A stretch of 64,000 nucleotides of DNA from Deltaproteobacteria bacterium (GCA_019314085.1 JAFCZZ010000001.1:1-64000), one strand, 5' to 3'. Shown: positions 27,968-37,867, numbered from the stretch's first letter. Numbers and translations are program-made. The notes: generated from the sequence alone by a model not told the origin.

Positions 27968-30900
27968 CGCTGCGGCTTCTCAATCAAAACCTCACGATCA
28001 ATACGCTTTCTTCGCCCACTAAGCGCATCTATATTAATGCGCTCGGCAGTGCCGAGATTGCATTTGACGAAGACCTGCGCACTGTGTTGGGGCCCGCGCC
28101 CGACGATCCGCCGAGCGACCCTCCCGTACCAGGCTACGTGTGGGTCGGCGTTTACTGGGTATTTAAGCTCACGATCACCGCCCCTGGAGAAACACCTTCA
28201 GCCCCTAATACGGCAACGGTAGACTTGTTCATCTGGACAGGAACAGGCACGTGGGTCATGGCACCGCAAGAACTGCCGGACGGATGGGTGAGTCAGACGG
28301 GTAGCATGGACATCAACGTGCGCATTGAGGTCACTGGCGTGTACATGAAGGCCGAAACTAACGAGGAAGCCATCTATAGCAACGGAGGCATAATGGCTTT
28401 TGTGGAAAGAAGTTATACCGAGAGCTGGTTCGCGGATGAGAATGCAAGCGTCACCGTCACTGCGGTCGGCCCTAGCGGTGAGCAACTTTCCGTCTCAGGT
28501 CCACTAGCTGACGCCGGACAGGAAGTTGAATTTGCTGCTGGCTGGAAACTCAACTTCGGGTGGACTATCCACCGTTACGACTATGAAGATGTTGTGTACG
28601 CGGCTGTTAGCGACATCGCCATATGCGAGATACCATTGGACCTCGGCAGGTTAGACCTTTACCGTCCAGGTAGCAACGTGCCTGACAGCACGCAACCCGA
28701 GTGGGGCCGCACGAAGACCCAAGACGACTGCTGTCGCGTCGGCCAAGCCGAAGGAGGAGCAGCTACTTGGCGTGAAGGGGAAGGCTGCGGCGGCGATATA
28801 TCGTGGCGCGGCGCCGTCGGCATGCCCGTTCATGTCCACTTCAAACCGCGCACACATAAGCACGCTGATGACGTTGACTACCCCGACATCCTGGTCACGG
28901 GCACGCCCATTAATTGGCAATATGATGAAGAGTCAGGCACCTACGTATCCGTTCCTGTCCAGTGGACAGGTGAACTCGAAGTCGTCCAGCAGGAGAAGAG
29001 CTGGGAATTTGACTGGGAGTGGAGAACGCTTTCGTCGTTGAAGCAATTCGTCAATGTGGTGCGCGATTGGCAAAAAGACCACGGAGAAGATGTTGGCAGC
29101 GACGATGATCCCAATCTTAATGCGCAGGCCTGCCCGTTGCTTACCCATCCCCGTTCGGTAAGCAATCTGGAAGGCGACCCCACTGAAGAGTGGGGCACAG
29201 GTGTGACCGTATCTCATGAAGGTGAGAAAGCTGTATTCAAGCCGCCTGATGTATCTCGTCCGGGCAACTGGACGGGTTCCGGTGGGCTTACGCCCGATGC
29301 CAGTGTGGGAGATAATAACGACATCTGGCATGTTGCTGCTGGTTCTACGGCCCCCACGGCCACTATGGTTATCCGCGAACGAAAGACTTCCCGCTTGGCT
29401 CGTGTTGTGGCACAAGACCCTGACCTGCCAAGTGAAATGAAACATCGCAACTTAATCATCTTGAATCGGGCAAATGTTGATACTTGGACGGAAGGCGGCA
29501 GCGATTATCTTGATCCTGAGGATGAGCGGTATCCCGAACATATCTGGCACTGGATGAATTACAGTTACGCCAAACTACGGATTAAGGCCCCAATGAGTGG
29601 CACAATTCGCATGACGGTTGACTATAAGTATCCAATGATTTTTGACCCCGGCTATCCGACACTGGAACCCGGTGAACTGACCGTAGACTGGATTGAAAAG
29701 ACGGTCGTATATGAAGGGCACGTCGAGAAAACTCCGGAAGGGGCTGACTACTCTGAAGTTGTCTTTGACTTGGCCTGCCCCAAGGAAGGCGAAATTGCCC
29801 CTCGGCTCTACCTCGTAACACGAGTTACCTTGCAATTGCCGCCACACACAGAAGACCTCACTTGGGAAATTGACGATCTCTATCTGCTGCCTTCGTATGT
29901 AGACGGCTCTTGGGGCGTATCAATGCCGCCATGGTTTCAACTTCGGGTTTATGACCCGTGGGACTTCCTGTCGGATTATACGATGTTTGCGGGCTTGGTC
30001 GGCGGAGTGAAATGCTTGGATATTCCTTATGGTTGGGAAGAACTTGAGCGGTATGAAAGGAGCTTGAAAGGCCGCCGTAAATGGCGTTCGCGGAATGAAG
30101 AAGTTTACTTCATGGACCATTCTCGGCCACTCAGCGAATTGGCAAGCGACTTGTCATGGCAGGAAGGTTGGCAGGCGACGTATCATGAGCCGGAAGAAAG
30201 CACTGTCAACAAAGATGAAGATGGCAATAAACTGTTCCCCCAGTTCTACTGGTGGGACTTGCTACGTTCGCATGAATATACGGCCAACCCAGGTGATACT
30301 ATCGAGCTGAAGCTATGTCCCATTGTGCGTTATTGGGAAGTGGTGGCAGGCATCAAACATGTAATCTACTACGAGAAATTCTTCCAAGGTCGTATTCACG
30401 GCATTGTAGTTAAGACTGACCGGTCGGGACGCATCCGGAAAGACCTTGAAGTGGAAGGCTACCGGCGGCCTTCTGAGGGAGGCGAATGGGCGAAAGTTGA
30501 TGAAACACCTGTAGATGGTCATGGGCGCTATCGTTTGGGGCCCTACCTTGAGAAAGGATATGACTATAAAGTCAGCGTCAACAGCAATTACATCACTGGC
30601 GTCGCCAACGCCAGATATTCGTGGATATCGGGAACTGGCATCGTCGGACCTGTGGGCGGTGCCATCTCGGCCACTGGCCCCCTCACCGAAATGGTGCATA
30701 TCGCCTATACGGATAACGACAACTATGCCGTGAAGCATCTGTTCACTTCACCAGGCGACCAGTGGTTTATTGGCCACATTCCTCAAGTGCCCTACGAACA
30801 GCCGAATACCGTGGTAGACGCCCCGGCCCAAGGCCTAGCACTGTATCATGACATGTCCCGAAGGCTTCACTTGTTCACCGTAGAAGATGGCACTATAATC

Positions 30901-31236
30901 CATTATGAATCACAGGACTGGGGCAAAACTTGGGTATCGCAGACCATGGTGACTACAATCAAAGGCCAAGCGGTTGCTGCAACTCTGTTAGCAGGCATCA
31001 CTACATTCTTGTTTGTCGTAGACGAAGACAACAAATTGGTATGTTATCGCAGTTGTGACCATTTCAAGACACATTGTGAGGGGCCATGGACGGTAACAAC
31101 GGGCGTAGATGCTGTTCAACCAGCCTGCTACAATGCTCTTGTTAGGTTGTATGTCTATTGCTTTAAGGACGGCACACTCTACTGCTATCGGAGTGATGAC
31201 GCTGGCAAGACTTGGGTTGAGGTGGGCAGCGCATGA
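27916..31236 (+). CDS. Giant tail fibre with C-terminal Asp-box (BNR) repeats
   Basis: 1106 residues from ATG 27916 (GGTGGTG upstream; a GTG at 27904 is possible). Mostly beta, Pro/Trp/Tyr-rich. A carboxypeptidase-regulatory-like fold may occur near residues ~825-905 (GIVVKTDRSGRIRKDLEV). The last ~180 residues have repeats with Asp-box motifs (SQDWGKTWVS, SDDAGKTWVE), as in sialidase-type propellers. Probable host-recognition fibre, perhaps with glycan-binding or cleaving ends. The first third differs in codon use from the rest, hinting at a mosaic. Confidence 0.7.
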   Translation: MSKVKTNVWLPQQTYNVTLRLLNQNLTINTLSSPTKRIYINALGSAEIAFDEDLRTVLGPAPDDPPSDPPVPGYVWVGVYWVFKLTITAPGETPSAPNTATVDLFIWTGTGTWVMAPQELPDGWVSQTGSMDINVRIEVTGVYMKAETNEEAIYSNGGIMAFVERSYTESWFADENASVTVTAVGPSGEQLSVSGPLADAGQEVEFAAGWKLNFGWTIHRYDYEDVVYAAVSDIAICEIPLDLGRLDLYRPGSNVPDSTQPEWGRTKTQDDCCRVGQAEGGAATWREGEGCGGDISWRGAVGMPVHVHFKPRTHKHADDVDYPDILVTGTPINWQYDEESGTYVSVPVQWTGELEVVQQEKSWEFDWEWRTLSSLKQFVNVVRDWQKDHGEDVGSDDDPNLNAQACPLLTHPRSVSNLEGDPTEEWGTGVTVSHEGEKAVFKPPDVSRPGNWTGSGGLTPDASVGDNNDIWHVAAGSTAPTATMVIRERKTSRLARVVAQDPDLPSEMKHRNLIILNRANVDTWTEGGSDYLDPEDERYPEHIWHWMNYSYAKLRIKAPMSGTIRMTVDYKYPMIFDPGYPTLEPGELTVDWIEKTVVYEGHVEKTPEGADYSEVVFDLACPKEGEIAPRLYLVTRVTLQLPPHTEDLTWEIDDLYLLPSYVDGSWGVSMPPWFQLRVYDPWDFLSDYTMFAGLVGGVKCLDIPYGWEELERYERSLKGRRKWRSRNEEVYFMDHSRPLSELASDLSWQEGWQATYHEPEESTVNKDEDGNKLFPQFYWWDLLRSHEYTANPGDTIELKLCPIVRYWEVVAGIKHVIYYEKFFQGRIHGIVVKTDRSGRIRKDLEVEGYRRPSEGGEWAKVDETPVDGHGRYRLGPYLEKGYDYKVSVNSNYITGVANARYSWISGTGIVGPVGGAISATGPLTEMVHIAYTDNDNYAVKHLFTSPGDQWFIGHIPQVPYEQPNTVVDAPAQGLALYHDMSRRLHLFTVEDGTIIHYESQDWGKTWVSQTMVTTIKGQAVAATLLAGITTFLFVVDEDNKLVCYRSCDHFKTHCEGPWTVTTGVDAVQPACYNALVRLYVYCFKDGTLYCYRSDDAGKTWVEVGSA

Positions 31237-32000
31237 GCCTCACATATCATCAGCAGGTTGATAGGCCTTACACCTTCGGCGAGACAAGCAAACAGGTCAC
31301 CAAATCTCGCCTCAATCACAATTTTGACATCTTGGCAAACAACGACCAGAACATTGAAGACCGCTTTGAGAATACGTTTGATAGCCTATTTGGTGGCGGC
31401 GTCATCACAGGCATGGAGGCCACCATAGGGACGGGCCTGAGCATACAGGTCTCCGAGGGTAAGGCACTGATTGGCTGTGAGATTAGCTGGCCCGGCGGCA
31501 CTGTAGCAGTTCTCGCTAATGCCAATCCTGGCTATATCTTCTTTTGCCATGATGGCACCTGGCACGTAGATACCGATAATACGCCTCCCGACGATAAAAG
31601 CAGCTTCCTCTATGCGACATACGTAAGCGACGCTTCTTCTGTCACAAGTGTAACAGTTGTGGGCAAGCTGGTGCTGCCCAAGCTTATTGAGGTCAGTGAT
31701 ACGCATGAGGATTTGGTTGTGGCCGGGGATTATCTTGACGTGCATATTGACCACAGTTCCCAAGCCAGCTTCGTAATACCGGGCTTCATCCAGCTCAAAG
31801 TTGAGCCTTCGGATGCCTTCTACGTGGAGCACCTTTACAAGGGCGGCATCACCGACGACAGCGACACAGAAGAAGACGTGCCATATGAGGATACTCCGAC
31901 GGGATTTTGGGTAAGAATATACAGAAGGGAAGGTTACTATTATGAGGACAACCCGACGGTTACCTTGACATGGAAGAGATGGGGCTTCGCTTATGGCTAA
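31233..32000 (+). CDS. Tail fibre/baseplate protein, putative
   Basis: 255 residues; ATGA overlap with the fibre stop. The N-terminus (YTFGETSKQVTKSRLNHNFDIL) is the type seen at the virion-attachment end of fibre proteins; the middle is beta-rich (GLSIQVSEGKALIGCE), as in fibre shaft or short fibre domains. Probably a second fibre or an adaptor for the large fibre. Confidence 0.6.
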   Translation: MSLTYHQQVDRPYTFGETSKQVTKSRLNHNFDILANNDQNIEDRFENTFDSLFGGGVITGMEATIGTGLSIQVSEGKALIGCEISWPGGTVAVLANANPGYIFFCHDGTWHVDTDNTPPDDKSSFLYATYVSDASSVTSVTVVGKLVLPKLIEVSDTHEDLVVAGDYLDVHIDHSSQASFVIPGFIQLKVEPSDAFYVEHLYKGGITDDSDTEEDVPYEDTPTGFWVRIYRREGYYYEDNPTVTLTWKRWGFAYG

Positions 32001-32014
32001 AGGGCGTGGTGTGA

Positions 32015-33037
32015 TTGCTCTTTCCGTTTTCAAGGGGCCCAAAAGGCAGCCATCTTGATGTAAAGACGCGCACCGAACACATTGTTGAGGTTACGAATAC
32101 CGGTCAGGAACCTCAGCAGATAGGCTCCATCACCATTGCCCCCGGCGAGACCGTGCAGCTTCCCTATGAGATAGCGAAGGCCCTCATCGGCAAGCCGAAT
32201 TTCCGTGTTAGCTGGAATGTAGGCAGTGATGTGCGTGTGTTGCATGTTATCCGCTATCCGGGCCTCGGCGACCGGATTTTTGCTATGGCTGCCTGTTATG
32301 CCTTCCATCGGAACTTCCCCGAAGCCAAAATCTATTTTGAGACTTTCCCCAATGATAGAGTCTGGATTAACTGGGTGCCTTTCGTGGAATTCGGCAACCC
32401 GCCGGTGCCGCCAAGCAAAGCAGTCAATCTGGACAATGCCCCTACCGGCGGCGAAGATAGGTGCCGCCTTTACGGACGGCTGCTTGGCGTGGATGTATAT
32501 GACATCCGCTTTCCTATCAGTGTGCCTAAGATCAGCATTGTGCCAGATAAACCTTATATCCTGTTTGCACCCTGCAATTCGGGGCGGGCCATGACGAGGT
32601 CACTGGCCCCTAAAGTCGTTCAGCATGTCCTGCAGTGTGATTTTGGCTACGACTTGGTACTTGTAGACCGGCAGCCTATTTATATGGACGGGCCAAGAGC
32701 TATCAATCTCACCGGCAAGACAAGCCTGGCAGAACTGTGGTCACTTGCCCGATATGCAGAAGCTGTAATCTCGGTTGATACGGGTGTGGCCTGGATGGGA
32801 GCCTGCTTGGGCAAACCGACACTGGTCTTCTTCAGCTACATAAATCCTGCTGAACGTGTGCAAACATGCCATACGGTTTGGGCGGTTGAACCTTCGGCTC
32901 CTTGTTGTCCCTGCGGCGATAGGTTGCCGCCTATGCCCTGTGGAGTCAAAGCAGGCGATATTCCCATATGCATGAGGACATATACTCCTTGGGTGGTTGA
33001 AGCCAAGATACGAGAGTTTTTGTATGCGGCGCTATGA
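32015..33037 (+). CDS. Glycosyltransferase, GT9-like, start uncertain
   Basis: About 340 residues. GT9 features: VLHVIRYPGLGDRIFAMAAC and AVISVDTGVAWMGACLGKPTLVFF, plus the Cys-rich tail CCPCGDR..PCG also seen in the GT9 at 14432. An ~70-residue beta N-terminal domain (SITIAPGETVQLP) precedes it. The only in-frame start is a TTG at 32015 right after a stop. A better start, ATG 31993 overlapping the previous stop, lies in another frame and dies at 32058; a +1 shift near the G4/C3/A4 run at 32034-32044 would join them. Either a frameshift or an unusual start. Confidence 0.75.
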   Translation: MLFPFSRGPKGSHLDVKTRTEHIVEVTNTGQEPQQIGSITIAPGETVQLPYEIAKALIGKPNFRVSWNVGSDVRVLHVIRYPGLGDRIFAMAACYAFHRNFPEAKIYFETFPNDRVWINWVPFVEFGNPPVPPSKAVNLDNAPTGGEDRCRLYGRLLGVDVYDIRFPISVPKISIVPDKPYILFAPCNSGRAMTRSLAPKVVQHVLQCDFGYDLVLVDRQPIYMDGPRAINLTGKTSLAELWSLARYAEAVISVDTGVAWMGACLGKPTLVFFSYINPAERVQTCHTVWAVEPSAPCCPCGDRLPPMPCGVKAGDIPICMRTYTPWVVEAKIREFLYAAL

Positions 33038-34059
33038 GAAGGAAGATTCTGTTTCTGTTTCCGTCGAGTTCAATGGGTGGGGAACAACGATGGCTCGCCA
33101 CACTGGCCCCGCGCTTGGATAGGCTTGGCTTTGAGGTTCGAATCATATTCAATCGGGGTCATCGGAGCGACTTTTTCTACCACCTGCTTGAGAAGTATGC
33201 CATACCCGAAGCCTGCTACTGGGCACCAGACTGGCGGCATTTTCATGAGCGCTACCCCGAAGTGATAGCAGAAGCCCTTGCTGCATACCGGCCCGATGTG
33301 CTGATAGTTGACCGTGCTGAAGCCCTGCATGATGTTTTCAAACAGCCCCAGCTTGACTACAAGCCGAAGGTCGTCTTTGTATGCCACACTATGGAAATGG
33401 CGATGATAAATCAAATCCGGCAGATTGATGAGCTTATTGACGAAGTGGTGGCCGTCTCCAATCGCATTGCAGAACTGATTGACTGGCGGCCTGTGCATGT
33501 AATCTGGAATGGCGTGGAGAAGCCGCAGGCCATACCGGGCTTTGATGTGCGTAAGCTACTGGGCATACCTGAGAGAGCTGAAGTTGTAGGTTTTATGGGC
33601 CGGGTAGATGCCAACAAAAGGCCAAGCTGGGTTATCGAGGCAGCCAAACGCTGTGGTTACTGGTCTTTGATTATTGGCCGAGGGGCCATCGTTCCCAAGC
33701 TGAAGGAAATGGCAGCCACCACAACCAAGTTTATCCCCACTGAAGTCTGGTTCCCCGGCAACTGGTATCAGGCCATGACCCGTTTTGTGCTGGCTTCCAT
33801 GCATGAAGGCTTTGGCCTAGTGCCCATAGAAGCGCTTCTATATGATGTGCCGGTGTATGTAACTCGTGTTGGCGACCTGCCTAATATCTTCGGAGACACT
33901 ATCCGTTATTTCGATTCGCTTCAGGAGCTAATCGGTCTTCTGAGGCAATCGCCCTACGACATACGGCCTGCGAGGGCCATCATTGAAGAGAAATTATCGC
34001 CAGAGAGGATGGCAAAAGCCTATGCCAGACTATTCGAAGGTCAGGCTTCTTATCCATGA
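33034..34059 (+). CDS. Glycosyltransferase, GT4 family
   Basis: 341 residues; ATGA overlap with the GT9 stop. N-terminal LFLFPSSSMGGEQRWLATLA glycine loop; C-terminal VVGFMGRVDANKRPSWVIEAA and VLASMHEGFGLVPIEALLYDVPVYV, the donor-binding motif of GT4 enzymes. Part of a three-gene coupled sugar cassette (GT9, GT4, pyruvyltransferase-like) placed after the fibres. Confidence 0.87.
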   Translation: MRRKILFLFPSSSMGGEQRWLATLAPRLDRLGFEVRIIFNRGHRSDFFYHLLEKYAIPEACYWAPDWRHFHERYPEVIAEALAAYRPDVLIVDRAEALHDVFKQPQLDYKPKVVFVCHTMEMAMINQIRQIDELIDEVVAVSNRIAELIDWRPVHVIWNGVEKPQAIPGFDVRKLLGIPERAEVVGFMGRVDANKRPSWVIEAAKRCGYWSLIIGRGAIVPKLKEMAATTTKFIPTEVWFPGNWYQAMTRFVLASMHEGFGLVPIEALLYDVPVYVTRVGDLPNIFGDTIRYFDSLQELIGLLRQSPYDIRPARAIIEEKLSPERMAKAYARLFEGQASYP

Positions 34060-34993
34060 TATAACACACACGGCCAACTTTGGAGACTGGATGGTGGGCC
34101 AGTTTTTGCGCTTCTGGCTGGCCGAAAACTGCCCTAGCATACAGACACGATACCTAACAAGCGTGCCAAATACCCGTGGTGTATGGCTGAATGATAGGTT
34201 CTTTGAGGACTGGGACTGGCCGACGCACATACTGATTTTCGGCGGCTCGGTATGGTATGACGACCGCCGTTGGGTGTATGAACATGACTGGCTTGAGCGT
34301 CTACAGGACAATCAAAGGCTTTGCATCTGGGGCGGCATCCAAGTGCCCTTCACTCATCAAGAGAAGGTTAGGCCAGTTCTGGCGCGGGCTGATTTGGTCT
34401 TGACGCGTTTTGAAAGCGAAATACCCGTCCTCAAGGAACATTGCAGTGATGCCCACATAATGGTGGGCAGTGACCTTTGCTTCCTGCAAACGATAAAATG
34501 GAAGCCCAAGACGGGGCCTGCGGTGATTGCAGGCCACCTCATCAAAGAATTTGAACCATATCAATCGCTGTGGGTAGAGACATTGCGTTCTGCTTTGGGC
34601 TGCCAAGTCAGGATTGCGGGTGTTTGTTGTTTGGACGGCACACCGGCAACCAATCCCTGGGTTGTGCCCTTCCCAATGTTCTGGAATTGGCTGTTTGATT
34701 GCTGTCTGGCCGCTTGCACAGCCCTTCATGCAGGCATCCTCGCAGCAGCCATGTGCACGCCGCTTGTCTTAATTGACTTGCAGGGAAGGCCGATGAGCAA
34801 GTATCGCTTCATGGGCTTGGAATTCGAGTCGGTGACGGGTTTCTATCCTACTGTCAGGCCTTCTGAACCGACGCCCGAAGTTGTTCAGGCAGCATATGAA
34901 TTGCCATTCGCCCTGCGTGAAGAATATGCTAAACTTAAAGCAGAACAGGCCCGAAGGGGACTGGGGGAGCTGAGGGCATGGCTGACGAGCTAA
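34022..34993 (+). CDS. Polysaccharide pyruvyltransferase-like protein
   Basis: 323 residues from ATG 34022, overlapping the GT4 gene. The pattern HTANFGDWMVGQFLRFWL, ILIFGGSVWYDD, LCIWGGIQVPF, ARADLVLTRFESEIPVLKE and VGSDLCFL matches the two-domain GT-B-like fold of CsaB/WcaK pyruvyltransferases, which add ketal-pyruvate to cell-wall or capsule sugars. The C-terminus has a hydrophobic Cys/Ala patch (WLFDCCLAACTALHAGILAA). Substrate unknown. Confidence 0.65.
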   Translation: MPDYSKVRLLIHDITHTANFGDWMVGQFLRFWLAENCPSIQTRYLTSVPNTRGVWLNDRFFEDWDWPTHILIFGGSVWYDDRRWVYEHDWLERLQDNQRLCIWGGIQVPFTHQEKVRPVLARADLVLTRFESEIPVLKEHCSDAHIMVGSDLCFLQTIKWKPKTGPAVIAGHLIKEFEPYQSLWVETLRSALGCQVRIAGVCCLDGTPATNPWVVPFPMFWNWLFDCCLAACTALHAGILAAAMCTPLVLIDLQGRPMSKYRFMGLEFESVTGFYPTVRPSEPTPEVVQAAYELPFALREEYAKLKAEQARRGLGELRAWLTS

Positions 34994-36567
34994 TTGACGT
35001 GGGCAGCAAGTTAACCGAAGAAGAGCTTGAATTATTCGCCAAATTGCTCGACTTTTACCAGAATTATGAACTTTACCAGCGATTGCCTTTAGCCACCAAG
35101 GCTGTCGTCTGGCAAATGGTGTATCAGTTATGCAGGAAGTCGGCAGCCTGGGTGGCTGCTTTCTTTGGGATTAAATACAACACGGCAAGGGCTTTGCTAC
35201 GCAATCGGGGCCTGAAGGCTTCAGGCATTCGGGCCAGGCCGCCGTGGGACTATTACTATGACAGGGCAGCAGCGCTGGTGATGGAAGGCAAAGTTAAGCC
35301 GGTCTTGCAGGAACTCCGCGAGGAAATGCTGGGCGGTCCCTATGACCCCAAAGAAGGTGCCATTGAAGCCCTGCGTGAAGCAAGATTGAAACAGCAGGCA
35401 GCCCAGGCTCAAGCAAAACAGCCGACCGAACAGCTTCCGAACGAAGAGAATGAAGATGAAGGCAAAGAAGATATCCTGCCCAATGAGGATGTAGCTAAGC
35501 TTGATTATTATCGGGCACGATGTGCGAAGCTTGAACGACGGCTTGAGCGCCTGCAACAGCAATACATCCGCTTACAGATGACCTGGGAACGATTCTCAGA
35601 GTATGTGCTGGAGAAACTGGCCCCCTATCCGAAGCAAGATTACCCGGATGTTCCTCCGGCCAGAAGCACCAAAGACCCACATATAGCCATGATGGATTTG
35701 TCGGATATACACGTAGGTGAGCTGGTTCGGGCCGAAGAAACAATGGGCCTAGCCGCTTACGATTGGGAAACATTCCTGCGTCGTAAGAAGGCCTACATGG
35801 AAGGCCTCGTGCGAGTTGTTGAAGACGTGCGTGAAGACCATCCCATACATATAGGCATAATTCACGCTCTTGGCGACTGGGCCACCGGCGAACGCAACTT
35901 CCCTTTGCAACTCGCCCAGCTTGACAAATTCTTGAACGAGCAGATTATCGAAGGTTCCGCTGAGTTGGCCGAGATGATACAGTTCATGGCAACCCTGTTC
36001 CCCAAGCTATATATTTACGCCGTCCCCGGCAATCATTCTGCAGGCAAAGACCTCACGATGACCCTTGACCTGCTGGTTTATCATACCATAGCAACGCTGC
36101 TGCGAGACCAGGATAACATCAAGTTTGTCATCAGCAAGTCGCCGTATCTCGGCTATGAGCTTTCGCCTCAGTATGTGCCGATTGAATACAAGCACGATAA
36201 CTGGTGCTGGCGTTATCTGATAACACACGGGCATATGGTTAGAAGGCATTATGGCATACCGTATTATGGCCTCGACCGGCTGGTCGCCAAGATAACAAAG
36301 ACCACGGGCGTGGTCTGGGATGCCGTCTTCGCAGCCCATCATCATGAAGAGGCCCGCACACGTCACTGGTGGGTTAATGGCTCTTGGGTAGGGGGCAGCA
36401 AACTGAGCGTGGAGAAGATGCAGGCTGCCGAACCTGCCTGTCAGTGGTTCAGGCTATGGCATCCCCACTGGGGCATAAGCTGGCAGCTTGAAATCTATTT
36501 GGAGAATCCACAGCAGAAGCTCATGCCGGATGAAGATGGCATCTTTGGGCCAGCGTTTAAGCAGTGA
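34978..36567 (+). CDS. Calcineurin-like metallophosphoesterase with N-terminal helical/HTH part
   Basis: 529 residues. Metal-site motifs appear in order from ~residue 240: MDLSDIHVG, HALGDWATGE, VPGNHS, THGH and AHHH, the dinuclear phosphoesterase pattern (D-x-H, GD, GNH, H). The first ~90 residues look like a DNA-binding helical region (WVAAFFGIKYNTARALLRNRG), then a Glu-rich linker and coiled coil (~175-205). Could be a DNA phosphoesterase or nuclease working with replication. The start overlaps the pyruvyltransferase gene. Confidence 0.8.
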   Translation: MADELIDVGSKLTEEELELFAKLLDFYQNYELYQRLPLATKAVVWQMVYQLCRKSAAWVAAFFGIKYNTARALLRNRGLKASGIRARPPWDYYYDRAAALVMEGKVKPVLQELREEMLGGPYDPKEGAIEALREARLKQQAAQAQAKQPTEQLPNEENEDEGKEDILPNEDVAKLDYYRARCAKLERRLERLQQQYIRLQMTWERFSEYVLEKLAPYPKQDYPDVPPARSTKDPHIAMMDLSDIHVGELVRAEETMGLAAYDWETFLRRKKAYMEGLVRVVEDVREDHPIHIGIIHALGDWATGERNFPLQLAQLDKFLNEQIIEGSAELAEMIQFMATLFPKLYIYAVPGNHSAGKDLTMTLDLLVYHTIATLLRDQDNIKFVISKSPYLGYELSPQYVPIEYKHDNWCWRYLITHGHMVRRHYGIPYYGLDRLVAKITKTTGVVWDAVFAAHHHEEARTRHWWVNGSWVGGSKLSVEKMQAAEPACQWFRLWHPHWGISWQLEIYLENPQQKLMPDEDGIFGPAFKQ

Positions 36568-36570
36568 AAC

Positions 36571-37548
36571 ATGGCGGATCAGAAAATCGGTAAACAGAGG
36601 CTCATCCTTGGAGATTGCCGCGAGGTGCTTCGCGAATTACACCTCGAAGGTGTGTCTCTTGTCCTTACCGATCCACCGTATGGTCACAAACTGACCGAAT
36701 GGGATAACTGGCCTGACAAGCAGGTCTGGCGGTTGTGCTACGAGGCGATGCTTCCTGGGGCTGCTCTGCTGAGTTTTATGGCTAACCGGGGCAATAAGCT
36801 TGCTCGCCTAGTAGCAGAGCTCGAAGAAGCAGGATTTGAGACCGATTGGCCTTGGCTATATTGGGCACAAGGCAATGGTCTACCCAAAGCGAAAGGCGAG
36901 AGACCTAAGGGGAAACTAGCGCTGAAGCCAGCGGTGCAACCGATCGTGCATGTGCGAAAGCCGGGCGATCCTATCCCATACGATATTGGCTCGGCGACCA
37001 TTCCCTTTCGTGATGAGCAGGACGCAAGCACAGCAAGAAGAAACAGAACTCAATGGTGGGAAAGTCTGTCAGCAGCACAAGCAGCAGCTAATCGTAGTCT
37101 CTGGGATGGTCCTCAACAGAAGCGACTGCTGAGTGGGCGGTATCCTGCTGAGCTTGTCTGCATTGGTGTCCCTGGCGAATGGGCCAAGTACTTCGACATC
37201 ACCAACTGGGCGCTTGCGTACTTTCCAGATGAACGCCAAGGTTCGCTGTGCTGGCTGCAGCATAGCGGAGCACCAGATGGGCGCAATAGACACCCGACAC
37301 GCAAACCAGTACGGCTATTAGCATGGCTAATTAAGTTGTTTAGTGCTCAGTTCGTACTAGACCCATTTGCAGGCAGTGGAAGCATCGCAGTCGCTTGTGA
37401 GCTACTGGGAATACCTGGTGTGCATATTGAAGTACAGCGTGAGTATTTCCGTATTATGTGCGGGCGTGTAAAATGGGCAGTCGAACAAAAGAGAAACTGC
37501 GACAAACAGCAAGACAAAGAACAACTACGCCTTTGGCAACTCTCCTAA
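36571..37548 (+). CDS. DNA adenine/cytosine-N4 methyltransferase, beta class
   Basis: 325 residues. Motif IV TDPPYG at ~34-38 precedes the AdoMet-binding motif DPFAGSGS at ~264, so the order is that of beta-class amino-methyltransferases; HPTRKPVRLLAWLI sits just before motif I as usual. No endonuclease lies next to it, so it likely modifies viral DNA to escape host restriction, or regulates. Codon use is less biased than in neighbours (more A/T third positions), suggesting a separate origin. Confidence 0.85.
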   Translation: MADQKIGKQRLILGDCREVLRELHLEGVSLVLTDPPYGHKLTEWDNWPDKQVWRLCYEAMLPGAALLSFMANRGNKLARLVAELEEAGFETDWPWLYWAQGNGLPKAKGERPKGKLALKPAVQPIVHVRKPGDPIPYDIGSATIPFRDEQDASTARRNRTQWWESLSAAQAAANRSLWDGPQQKRLLSGRYPAELVCIGVPGEWAKYFDITNWALAYFPDERQGSLCWLQHSGAPDGRNRHPTRKPVRLLAWLIKLFSAQFVLDPFAGSGSIAVACELLGIPGVHIEVQREYFRIMCGRVKWAVEQKRNCDKQQDKEQLRLWQLS

Positions 37549-37599
37549 AAAGAAGGAAGAAAATAATTCCCACGATTCCGAAATAGAAGAAAAGAAAAA

Positions 37600-37836
37600 A
37601 TGGCACTAAAGCAGCGGCAAAACCAAGTTTGTGCCTTAGACTTCGCGGATATACTTGGTTCGATAGGCTATCTCGTGCTGTATGCGTCGGGAGACGATGG
37701 TGACAGGTTGTTTGTGTTTCAGCGGCCCAACCGGCCTCAAGATGAGCTTGCGCCGCTTTGTATTCTTGAGATTGATGAAGAGGGGAACATCAGTGCCGAT
37801 GACATTGAAGCTTCGCTCAACTGGAAGCTGCGATAA
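37600..37836 (+). CDS. Small unknown protein
   Basis: 78 residues, preceded by a purine-rich stretch (AGAAAAGAAAAA). Alternating strands (GYLVLYASGDDGDRLFVF) and an acidic end. Last gene before a hairpin and the early promoter region. No family recognised. Confidence 0.5.
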   Translation: MALKQRQNQVCALDFADILGSIGYLVLYASGDDGDRLFVFQRPNRPQDELAPLCILEIDEEGNISADDIEASLNWKLR

Positions 37837-37843
37837 AAATTAC

Positions 37844-37866
37844 AGGGGCCTCGGTGTGAGGCCCCT
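37844..37866. terminator. Hairpin between late and early transcription units
   Basis: AGGGGCCTC (37844-37852) pairs with GAGGCCCCT (37858-37866), loop GGTGT. On the plus strand no T-run follows; on the minus strand GTAATTTTTA follows. It may stop read-through from the structural genes into the early region, or block antisense transcription. Confidence 0.55.
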
Positions 37867-37867
37867 C

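Noticed and set aside
33130..33150. tRNA T-loop-like GGTTCGAATC
   Set aside because: Falls inside a clear glycosyltransferase gene with no acceptor stem around it. No tRNA gene was found in the window.
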